The position numbers and the translations under genes are program-made. This document shows positions 1-7,230 of a stretch of DNA of 14,503 bases, piece by piece. Source of the DNA: CAYVOX01 sp964453035 (GTDB lineage Bacteria > Chloroflexota > Anaerolineae > Anaerolineales > Anaerolineaceae). The DNA lies in NCBI GenBank assembly GCA_964453035.1, contig CAYVOX010000080.1:1-14503 (forward strand), read 5' to 3'. Under the pieces are notes generated by a model. That model ran no database searches. It was given only the letters and a program-made list of their open reading frames with translations, and was not told where the DNA came from. Every line of letters starts with the position of its first letter. Within the stretch, counting starts at the first letter, position 1.

Positions 1-92
1 ATATGCAGAGGCACCCCCTCTTTTTTCTGCTCATCCCAGAGAGCAAGAACGGTATTGGACGTGCCAAAGTCAACAGCCAGTCTGCCAGCCAT
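1..92 (-). CDS. Hsp70/actin-fold ATPase, N-terminal fragment (cut by window edge)
   Basis: The first 30 codons, starting at the ATG at 92-90, encode an N-terminus beginning MAGRLAVDFGTSNTVLALWD. The segment VDFGTSNT is the phosphate-1 loop of the Hsp70/DnaK and wider actin-like ATPase superfamily; the family's usual form is (I/V)DxGT(T/S)xS/N. That loop binds the ATP phosphates. Everything after about residue 30 lies outside the window, so it cannot be told whether a substrate-binding domain follows (a true chaperone) or the protein is a shorter Hsp70-like ATPase. It starts 15 bases after the stop of the HEAT/WD40 gene. I see no clear Shine-Dalgarno sequence in that gap, which fits translational coupling within one operon. 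Partner genes are the HEAT/WD40 protein and the AAA+ ATPase just upstream. Confidence 0.75.
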   Translation of the reverse strand, partial: MAGRLAVDFGTSNTVLALWDEQKKEGVPLH

Positions 93-107
93 AAAGGTTA
101 ATTGTAA

Positions 108-2768
108 TCACTCTTGCAGAAGAATGTCAAATTCGCCGGGTTGAATAACAGGCGCTTCAGAAAGCTGGACGTCGAAGCGAAAACGGCGTTGAAGAAGCAG
201 GTGGAGAAATTCGAGGGCATTTCGGATGGGTTGAGGAACCTCGGGGGCGCTTGATAGGGCAGCGATAACGGGCATCTGGTGGGAGGGGATACCTGAAATG
301 GGTTCGGAAAACAAACTGGGAACATCCAGAATGCGCAGATCCCATAAAACCATGGTAGCTTCACTGCCGCCAGTTGCCATGAAAGCGTCATCCGGGCTGA
401 TGTGCAGGGAAGTGAGGTGGTGGGTGGGCATCATCACCGAAGTGCGCGGCTTGCCAGAAGGCCATTCGGTGAAAGCGATTAGGCCATTGGCGCAGGCGGT
501 AACCAGCAAATTTCGCGATGGGAGAAAATTGATCCCTTCAATGGGGGCAGGATGGGTGACCAACAGGCGGCGAAGGGCGCGGTGATGGTTGGATTGGAAA
601 ATCTCGCGCACAACCTGGCCGTTAAATTGTCCGATGAGCAATTCGGTATCTCCTGGCGCAAAGGCGGCGCAGCGCGCTATGCCGGGGCGGATTTGACTGG
701 CGCGAGCCGTTGATGAAAAATGCGGCAGTGGCGTGAGATCCGGCAGTGAAACCAGGTTGATACCCGCGTGGAGCAGCACAGCTTTGCTGCGATCGTTTGA
801 AAGAGCTGCCGAGCGAGACCAGAAGGTGTAATGAGTCTGCTGAACGGGACGGCGGGAGGGGATATCCCACAGGATGATTTGTTGGTCACGACCGGTGGAG
901 AGTAACCGGGTTTCGTTCACCGGAAGGAGGGAGGTCACCGAGCCGGTGTGACCTCCAATGAAGGTGGCGGAGCCATCTTTCCAGGCGTAAATGGAGCAGC
1001 GTGCCCGGGTGTTGCCGCGCTGACCGCAAAAAAGGGTGCCTTCTGGACTGAACACCACCGGGTTGAGGGAATGGTCAAAGCCATCAATGGCGTGGGTTAC
1101 GCGAGCCTGTTGAAAATCCCACAAAACCAGGCGAGGATGGCTGGTGCCAAGAGCCAGCAGCGGCGCTGAAGGGTGAAAATTGACATCGTTGATGCGTCCG
1201 TTTACCTTGACAGTGGAGCGCCTGACGGCAGGAGGCAGCGATTGAAGCAGGGTCGCACCACCGGTGAGCATCTTCTGGGCAGCCAACTGGGAGAGACGAT
1301 CGAAATCCTGTCGGTCGTGGGCGGGTTTCCAGCCGGACCTGGCGAGCGCGCGGAGAACTTCAACCGAGGTGGGAAGGTCAACCCAGCCGAGCAAGCGCCA
1401 GAGTTTATCCCATTCCTGGTTGGCAGTGAGGATACGAAATAGAACCTGGGCATCCTCGGGCGAGGCGGACACCTGATGCACATCCAGGTCAGACAGGATG
1501 TTAAGGTAATCGGTGCGGCCTATCTGTTGAACGAGCGAGGAGATGCGCTGGCGCAAGGCAGGCGGGGCAGCGGCATAAACCAGGCGTAAATGGCGGCGGT
1601 CGAAGTCAAAGCTGTCATAAGCCTGCCATTGGCGGGTGAGGAAAAGAAACAGGGCGCGTTTATCCAATTCAGGCGGCGTATAGGCAGCCTTTATCGCAAC
1701 TTCACGCAAGAATTCATCTTCTGTATCCAAAACAATCTGGCAAAAGGCAGCCTGCGTTTCCGGATTGGTGAGATTCTCAAGCGCAAGGCGGGCGTTGGTT
1801 GCGATTTGTGGGTCAGGGTCCTTGAGCAAGGCGAGGAGTATGCCTAGTTGCGCTGACGCGATGCCGCCTGAGATATCAAGCCGATTGGATTTTAATGCGG
1901 TCAATAAACGCAGGGGAAAGGGTCTGGCAGCCAGGTAACGGGCGCTTACGAGAACCTGACCCAGAAAGGGATTGCGGGAGGAAGCCCAGATTTCACATAA
2001 TGCGGTGATGCTTTCCGCGTTTTGCAGCGTGTGAAGGCCTTTTTGAGCGCGAAGGGCAATCTCTGGGTCCAGATCCTGACAGGCCTGGAGGAGCGGTTCA
2101 ACCTGGTCGGCTGCGGCTTGTAGAATCACTTGCGGGTGGTTGAACTTGAGGGCGATCAGTATGCTGAGGTGTGGGGGCTCGGAAGGCTGGTAACCTGCCT
2201 GAGCGATAACAGCTGCCAACCCGGGCGACCTGGAACGCAGCCATTCACGGCAAAGCTCCTGGATGCTATCTTCGCGTCCCAGGGATGCGAGGGCACGCTG
2301 TGCTTTGACTTGCAGGGAGGTATCTGGGTCATGGAGAAGTTGAATCAGGGGGTGAACCTGCGTGTGTTTGAGGTTTTTAAGCGCCTCAAATTGCTCCAAC
2401 ACCAGCAGGCTGAGGATGTGGGCGGGGGACGCGGGCGAGGCGGATTTCTTCTGGCGGCTGGCACATTCAAGGAGAAAGGACTGGCGGGTGGTAGCCCAAA
2501 ATTCCCAGAAGGCATCGGTTGTCGAGGGATGGGCAAGCTGCGAGAGCCTGGCTGAAAGCTCCGCGGACCAGGAAGGTTCATCTGCATGAAGCCAGGCCCG
2601 GATGAGGGTTCGGGCGGCATCAACGTCACCGGCGAGGGCAGCAGTCTGAAGGGATTGGAGCAGCGCGCGGCGAAGCGGCTTGCCAATGATGGGGAGAGAA
2701 TGACCAAGCACCCAGGATTTGAGGCGGTTAAGGGGCTTGGCGGAGTCCTGAACGGTTAAACCAGGCAT
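108..2768 (-). CDS. Large HEAT-like repeat plus WD40 beta-propeller protein
   Basis: An 886-residue protein of unknown function with two halves. Residues about 30-500 are helical HEAT/ARM-like repeats, with segments such as LIQLLHDPDTSLQVKAQRAL (141-160), QACQDLDPEIALRAQKGL (228-245) and LLKDPDPQIATNARLALENL (314-333). Within them a longer unit recurs at residues about 80, 167, 251 and 335, reading (D/E)xxxxxFC/LCxxW followed by xxPFL and an alanine/tyrosine helix. Residues about 520-815 are WD40-like blades ending in LVLWD (547-551), IILWD (631-635) and MVLWD (806-810), with GH near the start of one blade (606-607). No catalytic motif, signal peptide or membrane segment is evident, so a cytoplasmic scaffold is the natural inference. 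It starts 11 bases after the AAA+ gene at an ATG with no convincing Shine-Dalgarno sequence, implying coupling. The Hsp70-like gene follows 15 bases later. Confidence 0.85.
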   Translation of the reverse strand: MPGLTVQDSAKPLNRLKSWVLGHSLPIIGKPLRRALLQSLQTAALAGDVDAARTLIRAWLHADEPSWSAELSARLSQLAHPSTTDAFWEFWATTRQSFLLECASRQKKSASPASPAHILSLLVLEQFEALKNLKHTQVHPLIQLLHDPDTSLQVKAQRALASLGREDSIQELCREWLRSRSPGLAAVIAQAGYQPSEPPHLSILIALKFNHPQVILQAAADQVEPLLQACQDLDPEIALRAQKGLHTLQNAESITALCEIWASSRNPFLGQVLVSARYLAARPFPLRLLTALKSNRLDISGGIASAQLGILLALLKDPDPQIATNARLALENLTNPETQAAFCQIVLDTEDEFLREVAIKAAYTPPELDKRALFLFLTRQWQAYDSFDFDRRHLRLVYAAAPPALRQRISSLVQQIGRTDYLNILSDLDVHQVSASPEDAQVLFRILTANQEWDKLWRLLGWVDLPTSVEVLRALARSGWKPAHDRQDFDRLSQLAAQKMLTGGATLLQSLPPAVRRSTVKVNGRINDVNFHPSAPLLALGTSHPRLVLWDFQQARVTHAIDGFDHSLNPVVFSPEGTLFCGQRGNTRARCSIYAWKDGSATFIGGHTGSVTSLLPVNETRLLSTGRDQQIILWDIPSRRPVQQTHYTFWSRSAALSNDRSKAVLLHAGINLVSLPDLTPLPHFSSTARASQIRPGIARCAAFAPGDTELLIGQFNGQVVREIFQSNHHRALRRLLVTHPAPIEGINFLPSRNLLVTACANGLIAFTEWPSGKPRTSVMMPTHHLTSLHISPDDAFMATGGSEATMVLWDLRILDVPSLFSEPISGIPSHQMPVIAALSSAPEVPQPIRNALEFLHLLLQRRFRFDVQLSEAPVIQPGEFDILLQE

Positions 2769-2779
2769 GCTTGACGGTG

Positions 2780-4318
2780 TCAGGGCTTCTGGCGGATATC
2801 CAGTTGAATCTGAACGAAACTATTGGCGGCTTCTTCGATCTCTCGATATGAGGCGGATTGAGCGCGGCCTTCGCGCAACCAGTTTCGAAGGGTCTGGATC
2901 GTTTCACGCTGGGAAACAGAAAGAGGAACCTGTTTTTGAACCGCGCTGAGGATATCCTGGGTGGTGAATTCGCGCTGACCATCGTTAAAGCCGAGGTACA
3001 TGGCGTCGATGATGGCCTGCTCGATCTCTGATCCGACGTAGCCCTGCGAGGCTTTTGAGAGTTCGTCGAGAGCGTAATCCTGGGGGATGCGGCGGCGCTT
3101 GCGGAGGTGGACGCTGAAAATTTCTTTGCGCTCCTCTTCGGAGGGCAGGTCGAGGAAGAAAATTTCGTCAAAACGGCCCTTGCGGAGCAGTTCGGGTGGG
3201 AGGCTGGCGATATCGTTGGCAGTCGCCACCACAAAGACCGGGGCTGATTTTTCCTGCATCCAGGTAAGGATGGTGCCAAAGACGCGCGTGCTGGTGCCGG
3301 AATCCAGACCGCCGTGGGCAAGGGCTTTTTCCATTTCGTCAATCCAGAGGATGCAGGGGGCAACGGTCTCTGCCAGGCGCAGGGCGCGGCGAGCCCGTTC
3401 TTCAGATTCGCCGACCAGGCTACCAAAGAGAGCGCCGACATCCAGGCGCAGCAAGGGGATACGCCACAGACCACCAATCATCTTGGCGGTGAGGGATTTA
3501 CCGGTGCCGGGAATGCCGATAAGGGCGATGCCTTTTGGCGCGGGCAGGCCATAATTGCGGGCATCCTGCGTGAAGGCTCGCTCGCGCAATCTGAGCCATT
3601 CCTTGAGCACGCCGAGACCGCCAACATCATCGGGGGTTTCGGTGACGGAGAAGAATTCCAACGCCTCGCTTTCGCGGATAATTTGCTTCTTTTCCTCGGT
3701 GACCAGGTCAATATCGCGGTCGTCTAGGACGCCATCGGTGACGATGGCTTTGGCAAAAACGCGCTGAGCCTGGGAAGCGGTGAGTCCGAGGGTGGCCTGG
3801 AGCATTTTTTCCTGGCCGAGCGGGGTGAGCTTGTTTTTGACGCCAGGTGTCTGGGTGAGTTTTTTGAGCACCTCTTCCAGTTCAGCTACCTTGGGCAGGG
3901 GATATTCTATGAGGACGGTTTCGTCTTTGAGCTCATCAGGGAGCTTGGATGTGGGCGTGGTGATGAAGATATACTTGCGGGTAAACTTGAGGTGTTGAGA
4001 AACGCTGCGAAGCTTACGCTTGATGGTGGGATTGTTCCAGGCGTCGTGGAAGTCCTTCAAAATGAATACAGTATTCGGTGTGGCATATTTATCTATCTGT
4101 TCAAGGGCTGTGAGCGGATCCTTTGCCGATGGAGGCGCGGAGTTGTTTTGCGTGAGCCAGATGAAGCCATCGGCAGAATCCCAGCCAAGCAGGGCGCGTT
4201 GAGTTCGCTCACAAAGGTTCTTGATTGTGTTGAGGGCGCGTTCTTCTTCCGTGGTGATGAGAATCACCAGGGGGAAGCGCGCGCGCAGATAAACATCCAA
4301 CTGGTCTTCAAAATTCAT
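2780..4318 (-). CDS. AAA+ ATPase, Ycf46/FtsH-like
   Basis: A 512-residue AAA+ ATPase that should couple ATP hydrolysis to protein or complex remodelling; the substrate is unknown. The C-terminal module is intact. Walker A is GIPGTGKS (268-275). Walker B is CILWIDEMEKA (322-332), with D327 and E328. Sensor 1 is VATAND (N368), followed by candidate arginine fingers in LRKGRFDE (R379, R382) and a sensor-2 region around YVGSEIEQ (427-434). Residues 1-200 form a second, degenerate nucleotide-binding-like domain (NTVFILKDFHDAW, 82-94) lacking a Walker A. This layout and length match the Ycf46 family of cyanobacteria, plastids and many bacteria. No transmembrane helix or HExxH protease motif is present, so it is not FtsH itself. 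Its Shine-Dalgarno GAGGTG overlaps the end of the aldo/keto reductase gene, whose stop lies 9 bases upstream. The HEAT/WD40 gene follows 11 bases downstream. Confidence 0.9.
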   Translation of the reverse strand: MNFEDQLDVYLRARFPLVILITTEEERALNTIKNLCERTQRALLGWDSADGFIWLTQNNSAPPSAKDPLTALEQIDKYATPNTVFILKDFHDAWNNPTIKRKLRSVSQHLKFTRKYIFITTPTSKLPDELKDETVLIEYPLPKVAELEEVLKKLTQTPGVKNKLTPLGQEKMLQATLGLTASQAQRVFAKAIVTDGVLDDRDIDLVTEEKKQIIRESEALEFFSVTETPDDVGGLGVLKEWLRLRERAFTQDARNYGLPAPKGIALIGIPGTGKSLTAKMIGGLWRIPLLRLDVGALFGSLVGESEERARRALRLAETVAPCILWIDEMEKALAHGGLDSGTSTRVFGTILTWMQEKSAPVFVVATANDIASLPPELLRKGRFDEIFFLDLPSEEERKEIFSVHLRKRRRIPQDYALDELSKASQGYVGSEIEQAIIDAMYLGFNDGQREFTTQDILSAVQKQVPLSVSQRETIQTLRNWLREGRAQSASYREIEEAANSFVQIQLDIRQKP

Positions 4319-4327
4319 GCGGACACC

Positions 4328-5182
4328 TCAGGCGAACAGCGGTTCATAGGCATGGGCGGTGCCGATCAGTTCTTCTTGTTGGGATTGAGTCATAGGGGAG
4401 AACTTTTCACAAGCTTCAAAGACGAGAGGGAAGAGACGGTAATCGCCGACGGTGCAAATGCCAGTGACAGGCTGGGAGAGGGCGAAATTGACAGCTTTTT
4501 GAATCATCTCTGGTTCGTCAAAAGGCTCGTACCAGGGATGGTAGGTGCGTTCGCGGTCTCCCCAGGGGCGTTTACAGATGGATTTAATTATCATGGTACC
4601 CACATCTTTGGTCTGGCAAACCCGCAATAGCTCTTCACAATTCTGGCGGTACACCGGGTTGGCATATTGGACGAAATTAATCGGGAAGAGAACGGTATCA
4701 AAATCGAAGCGGCGCAGCGCCTCTGAAAGCACCAGGGGCGCATCAATGCCGTGGGTGGTGATGCCAATAAAGCGCGTTAGGCCTTCATCGCGGGCGGCGA
4801 TGGCAGCTTCAAGGGCGCCGCCTTTGGCGGTTGTCTGATCCAGTTCCTCAAACGTTTTGACCGCATGCAGCTGGTAGAGGTCAAAATGGTCAGTTTGCAG
4901 GTATTGAAGGGAACGGCGCAGTTCAGCGGCGGTGCCGGTGCTGGAGCGCTCGGTGGTTTTGCAGCCCAGGAAGAAGCGATTGCGGTAATGCGGCATCCAG
5001 GGACCCATGCGAAGCTCGGCTTCGCCGTAAGATGGGGCAATATCAATGTGGGTGATGCCGGCATCCAGCACTTTTTGCATTGCCCGATCCGCCTCAGCCT
5101 GGTCGAGCCTGCCAAGGGCGACAGCGCCAAAAATGGCGAGGGTGCTCATGTGATTGGTGCGTCCAAAACGTCGCGTGCGCAT
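4328..5182 (-). CDS. Aldo/keto reductase family oxidoreductase
   Basis: A 284-residue TIM-barrel oxidoreductase of the aldo/keto reductase superfamily, expected to reduce a carbonyl compound with NAD(P)H in the cytoplasm. The catalytic tetrad is complete: D47 in THIDIAPSYGEAE, Y52 in the same segment, K75 in GCKT and H106 in DLYQLHAV. The length fits the family, slightly on the short side. The substrate cannot be read from sequence; the later part (CKRPWGDRE, then WYEPFDEPEMIQKAVNFA) resembles uncharacterised members annotated only as aldo/keto reductase. The start ATG at 5182 is preceded by GGGAGG at good spacing. It lies 42 bases after the M20 peptidase-like gene and 9 bases before the AAA+ gene, so it may belong with either neighbour. 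A TATAAT at 5213-5218 in that gap lacks a matching -35. Confidence 0.92.
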   Translation of the reverse strand: MRTRRFGRTNHMSTLAIFGAVALGRLDQAEADRAMQKVLDAGITHIDIAPSYGEAELRMGPWMPHYRNRFFLGCKTTERSSTGTAAELRRSLQYLQTDHFDLYQLHAVKTFEELDQTTAKGGALEAAIAARDEGLTRFIGITTHGIDAPLVLSEALRRFDFDTVLFPINFVQYANPVYRQNCEELLRVCQTKDVGTMIIKSICKRPWGDRERTYHPWYEPFDEPEMIQKAVNFALSQPVTGICTVGDYRLFPLVFEACEKFSPMTQSQQEELIGTAHAYEPLFA

Positions 5183-5224
5183 TTATAACCTCCCGGAAGC
5201 AAGTTTGTTTCTATTATACAGATT

Positions 5225-6403
5225 TCACGGTTGTTGGAGCGCCTGAATCGCTGCTGAGGCAACCACTGCGGAGGCAATGGGCAGGGCAGCTTCGTCAAAA
5301 TCGAAGCGCGGGTGGTGGTGGCCAAAAGCGAGTCCCCTGGCGGGATTGGCAGAGCCAATCATAAAGAAGACTCCGGGAACTTTCTGGAGGTAATAGGCCA
5401 TATCCTCAGAGACCATTGATTTGAACGTCGTTTCAATCTTAAGATCGGGTAAATCAACGGCCAGGGCTGCAGCGGCTTTGAGAGCGACGACCGGATCGTT
5501 GATGACTGCCGGGGTGAGGGCTTGCATCTCGATGGAAGCCTGGCATCCCGTGCTGGCGGCGATGCCGTTGACCACCTCGTGAAAGCGAGCAATCACCTTT
5601 TCGCGCACTTCGGGTTCAAATGTGCGAATGGTGCCGCGTAATTCGGCGGTATGCGGGATGATGTTAAAGGCATCACCTGCTTTAACTACAGCAACCGTAA
5701 CAACCGCAGCCTGGAGGGGCGAAATGTTTCGCGAGACGATACTCTGCAGGGCTGAGATGATTTGAGCGCTTGCCAGGACGGGATCAATGGTGGTGTGGGG
5801 CAGGGCACCGTGACCACCGCGACCGGTAAGGTGAATGGTGAAGATTTCAGACCCGGCCATGAAGGGACCAGATGAGACAGCGGCCCACCCGAGGGGGCGC
5901 TCATTCCAGACATGAACACCAAAGCAGACCTCGGGTTTAGGATTTTCGAGGACATCGTCGGCAATCATACTCTCAGCGCCGCCCATGCCCTCTTCTGCAG
6001 GCTGGAAGATGAACTTGACGGTTCCTTTGAATTGGTGGCGGCGCTGGTGGAGCAGGCGGGCTACCGTGAGGCCGATGGCAACGTGCCCATCATGTCCGCA
6101 GGCATGCATAACACCGGCATTCTGAGAGGCATACTCGGCGCTGGTTTGTTCCTGGATGGGGAGGGCGTCCATATCAAAACGAAGCATGACGACCGGACCG
6201 GGACCAGTACCTTTGAGGATAGCCACGACACCGGTTTTTCCAACACCGGTGGTGACCTCCAGGCCAAGCTGGCGCAACTCTGCGGCCACAATTCCCGCGG
6301 TGCGCACTTCCTGGAACCCCAACTCTGGGTGGAGGTGAAAATCGCGGCGCAGACGGCGGGAGTATTCCAACAAATCTTGCGCTTCGGAAAAAATGCTTGA
6401 CAT
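5225..6403 (-). CDS. M20D family amidohydrolase (N-acyl-amino acid / hippurate hydrolase type)
   Basis: A 392-residue zinc- or manganese-dependent amidohydrolase of peptidase family M20, subfamily D. The family cleaves N-acyl amino acids such as IAA-amino acids, hippurate or N-acetyl amino acids. Metal and catalytic motifs are all present: RFDMDALP (75-82), MHACGHDGH (99-107, with C102 and H104), QPAEEGMGGA (134-143, with E137/E138), FGVHVW (161-166, with H164) and a C-terminal GHHHPRFDFDE (361-371). The dimerisation or lid domain lies at about 185-300 (TGRGGHGALPHTTIDP). No signal peptide is present, so it is cytoplasmic. The exact substrate is not determinable. The start is 3 bases after the stop of the PIG-L gene. 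Its Shine-Dalgarno (GAGG) lies in the last codons of that gene, so the two are translationally coupled. Confidence 0.95.
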   Translation of the reverse strand: MSSIFSEAQDLLEYSRRLRRDFHLHPELGFQEVRTAGIVAAELRQLGLEVTTGVGKTGVVAILKGTGPGPVVMLRFDMDALPIQEQTSAEYASQNAGVMHACGHDGHVAIGLTVARLLHQRRHQFKGTVKFIFQPAEEGMGGAESMIADDVLENPKPEVCFGVHVWNERPLGWAAVSSGPFMAGSEIFTIHLTGRGGHGALPHTTIDPVLASAQIISALQSIVSRNISPLQAAVVTVAVVKAGDAFNIIPHTAELRGTIRTFEPEVREKVIARFHEVVNGIAASTGCQASIEMQALTPAVINDPVVALKAAAALAVDLPDLKIETTFKSMVSEDMAYYLQKVPGVFFMIGSANPARGLAFGHHHPRFDFDEAALPIASAVVASAAIQALQQP

Positions 6404-6406
6404 AGG

Positions 6407-7132
6407 TTACCTCATGAAGATGAAGCGGCGAAATTTTTCCTCGTAACGCGGAGCTTCGAGGGTGGAATCGGGGGTGTGGCGTGCGCGAATACGCTCCTCA
6501 AGTTTGGCCGGGTCGCCAATCTGGCTGATGTGGTGTTTGAGGGCTCTGATTTTAAGATCCCAGAAGGCGGTGACATCAATGGTGGTGTTGGGGACGGAGG
6601 TAACGGTGAGCCAGATTTCCTTGACGGAATGCGGTTCTAATCCTTCGGTGAGCAATTCGGGAAAGTAGTGAACATTGCCTGCAGCAGGAAAATAGCCATC
6701 AACGACCACCTGACCGGCTGCGCGGTGGTCGGGATGGTTGATGCCGGTTTCGTTGGGGAAGTAATTGGTAGGGTCGCAGGAGATGAGGATATCGGGACGA
6801 ACCTGGCGGACAGCGCGGGCTACCGATTTGCGTAGTTCCATAGAAGGGATGAGGCAGCCATCCAGGTAATTCAGAAACTGGATTGTCTGGACGCCAAGAA
6901 CGCTGGCAGCTGCGGCCTGCTCGCGTTCGCGAAGAGCAGCCAGATCCTGGGGATTAACCGAACGATCGTTGGAGCCTTTGTCGCCGCGGGTGAGAAGGCA
7001 GTAGGTCACCTGGTGTCCCAGGCTTGTCCAGCGGGCGATGGTAGCGCCCATAAAAAATTCAGGGTCATCCGGGTGAGCCAGGATGACCAGGATGTGTTGA
7101 GGCGTTTTCCAGCCCTCATCAAAACTGACCAT
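6407..7132 (-). CDS. PIG-L (LmbE-like) family deacetylase
   Basis: A 241-residue metal-dependent N-deacetylase of the PIG-L/LmbE family, whose members remove acetyl groups from N-acetylglucosamine-linked substrates (for example MshB, BshB, GPI biosynthesis). The zinc signature is clear: LAHPDDPEF (18-26; H20, D22, D23) and NHPDHRAAG (132-140; H133, D135, H136). The body also has the typical CLLTRGDKGSND segment (45-56) and LREREQAAAASVLG (67-80). It lacks a signal peptide. AGAGGAGA upstream of the ATG at 7132 supplies a Shine-Dalgarno. It opens a tightly packed pair with the M20D amidohydrolase. Two amide-cleaving hydrolases in tandem suggest they act on related N-acyl compounds, which is inference only. 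It could be a bacillithiol-type BshB or a deacetylase of an unknown metabolite. Confidence 0.93.
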   Translation of the reverse strand: MVSFDEGWKTPQHILVILAHPDDPEFFMGATIARWTSLGHQVTYCLLTRGDKGSNDRSVNPQDLAALREREQAAAASVLGVQTIQFLNYLDGCLIPSMELRKSVARAVRQVRPDILISCDPTNYFPNETGINHPDHRAAGQVVVDGYFPAAGNVHYFPELLTEGLEPHSVKEIWLTVTSVPNTTIDVTAFWDLKIRALKHHISQIGDPAKLEERIRARHTPDSTLEAPRYEEKFRRFIFMR

Positions 7133-7230
7133 GTACGTTTGTTTCTCCTCTACCCTTGACGGAAAAAGTTATGCGGCAAGTTCACTCCGGATTTGACATT
7201 GGTTGGAAACCTTGAAGCGCCTAAGGGTCG
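7133..7230. other. 98-base intergenic gap between ricT and the PIG-L gene
   Basis: I searched both strands here for a terminator or promoter. Only weak 4-bp hairpins (for example GGTT-TCC-AACC on the minus strand) and a run of five T on the minus strand not preceded by a stable stem are visible. No well-spaced -35/-10 pair precedes the PIG-L gene. The only clear element is its Shine-Dalgarno AGAGGAGA. Either the upstream transcript reads through, or a promoter of an unfamiliar type lies here. Confidence 0.4.

Noticed and set aside
2130..2555. Plus-strand open frame of 141 codons opposite the HEAT/WD40 gene
   Set aside because: It lies wholly antisense to a gene with recognisable repeats, shows no family motif and has no good ribosome-binding site; such frames are expected opposite GC-rich coding sequence.
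2728..3477. Minus-strand 249-codon frame inside the AAA+ gene
   Set aside because: A shifted frame of the AAA+ coding region, rich in Ser, Pro and Arg as expected of an out-of-frame shadow.
2780..4318. Reading the AAA+ protein as FtsH
   Set aside because: There are no N-terminal membrane helices and no HExxH zinc protease motif; the degenerate first domain fits Ycf46 better.
3992..4630. Plus-strand open frame of 212 codons spanning the start of the AAA+ gene and the end of the aldo/keto reductase gene
   Set aside because: Antisense to two genes with complete catalytic motifs; its translation has no recognisable domain.
5213..5218. TATAAT (minus strand) in the gap before the aldo/keto reductase gene
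   Set aside because: No -35 hexamer at 15-19 bases and no TGn extension; not enough for a promoter call.
5912..6400. Plus-strand 162-codon frame opposite the M20D gene
   Set aside because: Antisense to a gene with all metal-binding motifs in frame; no supporting motif.
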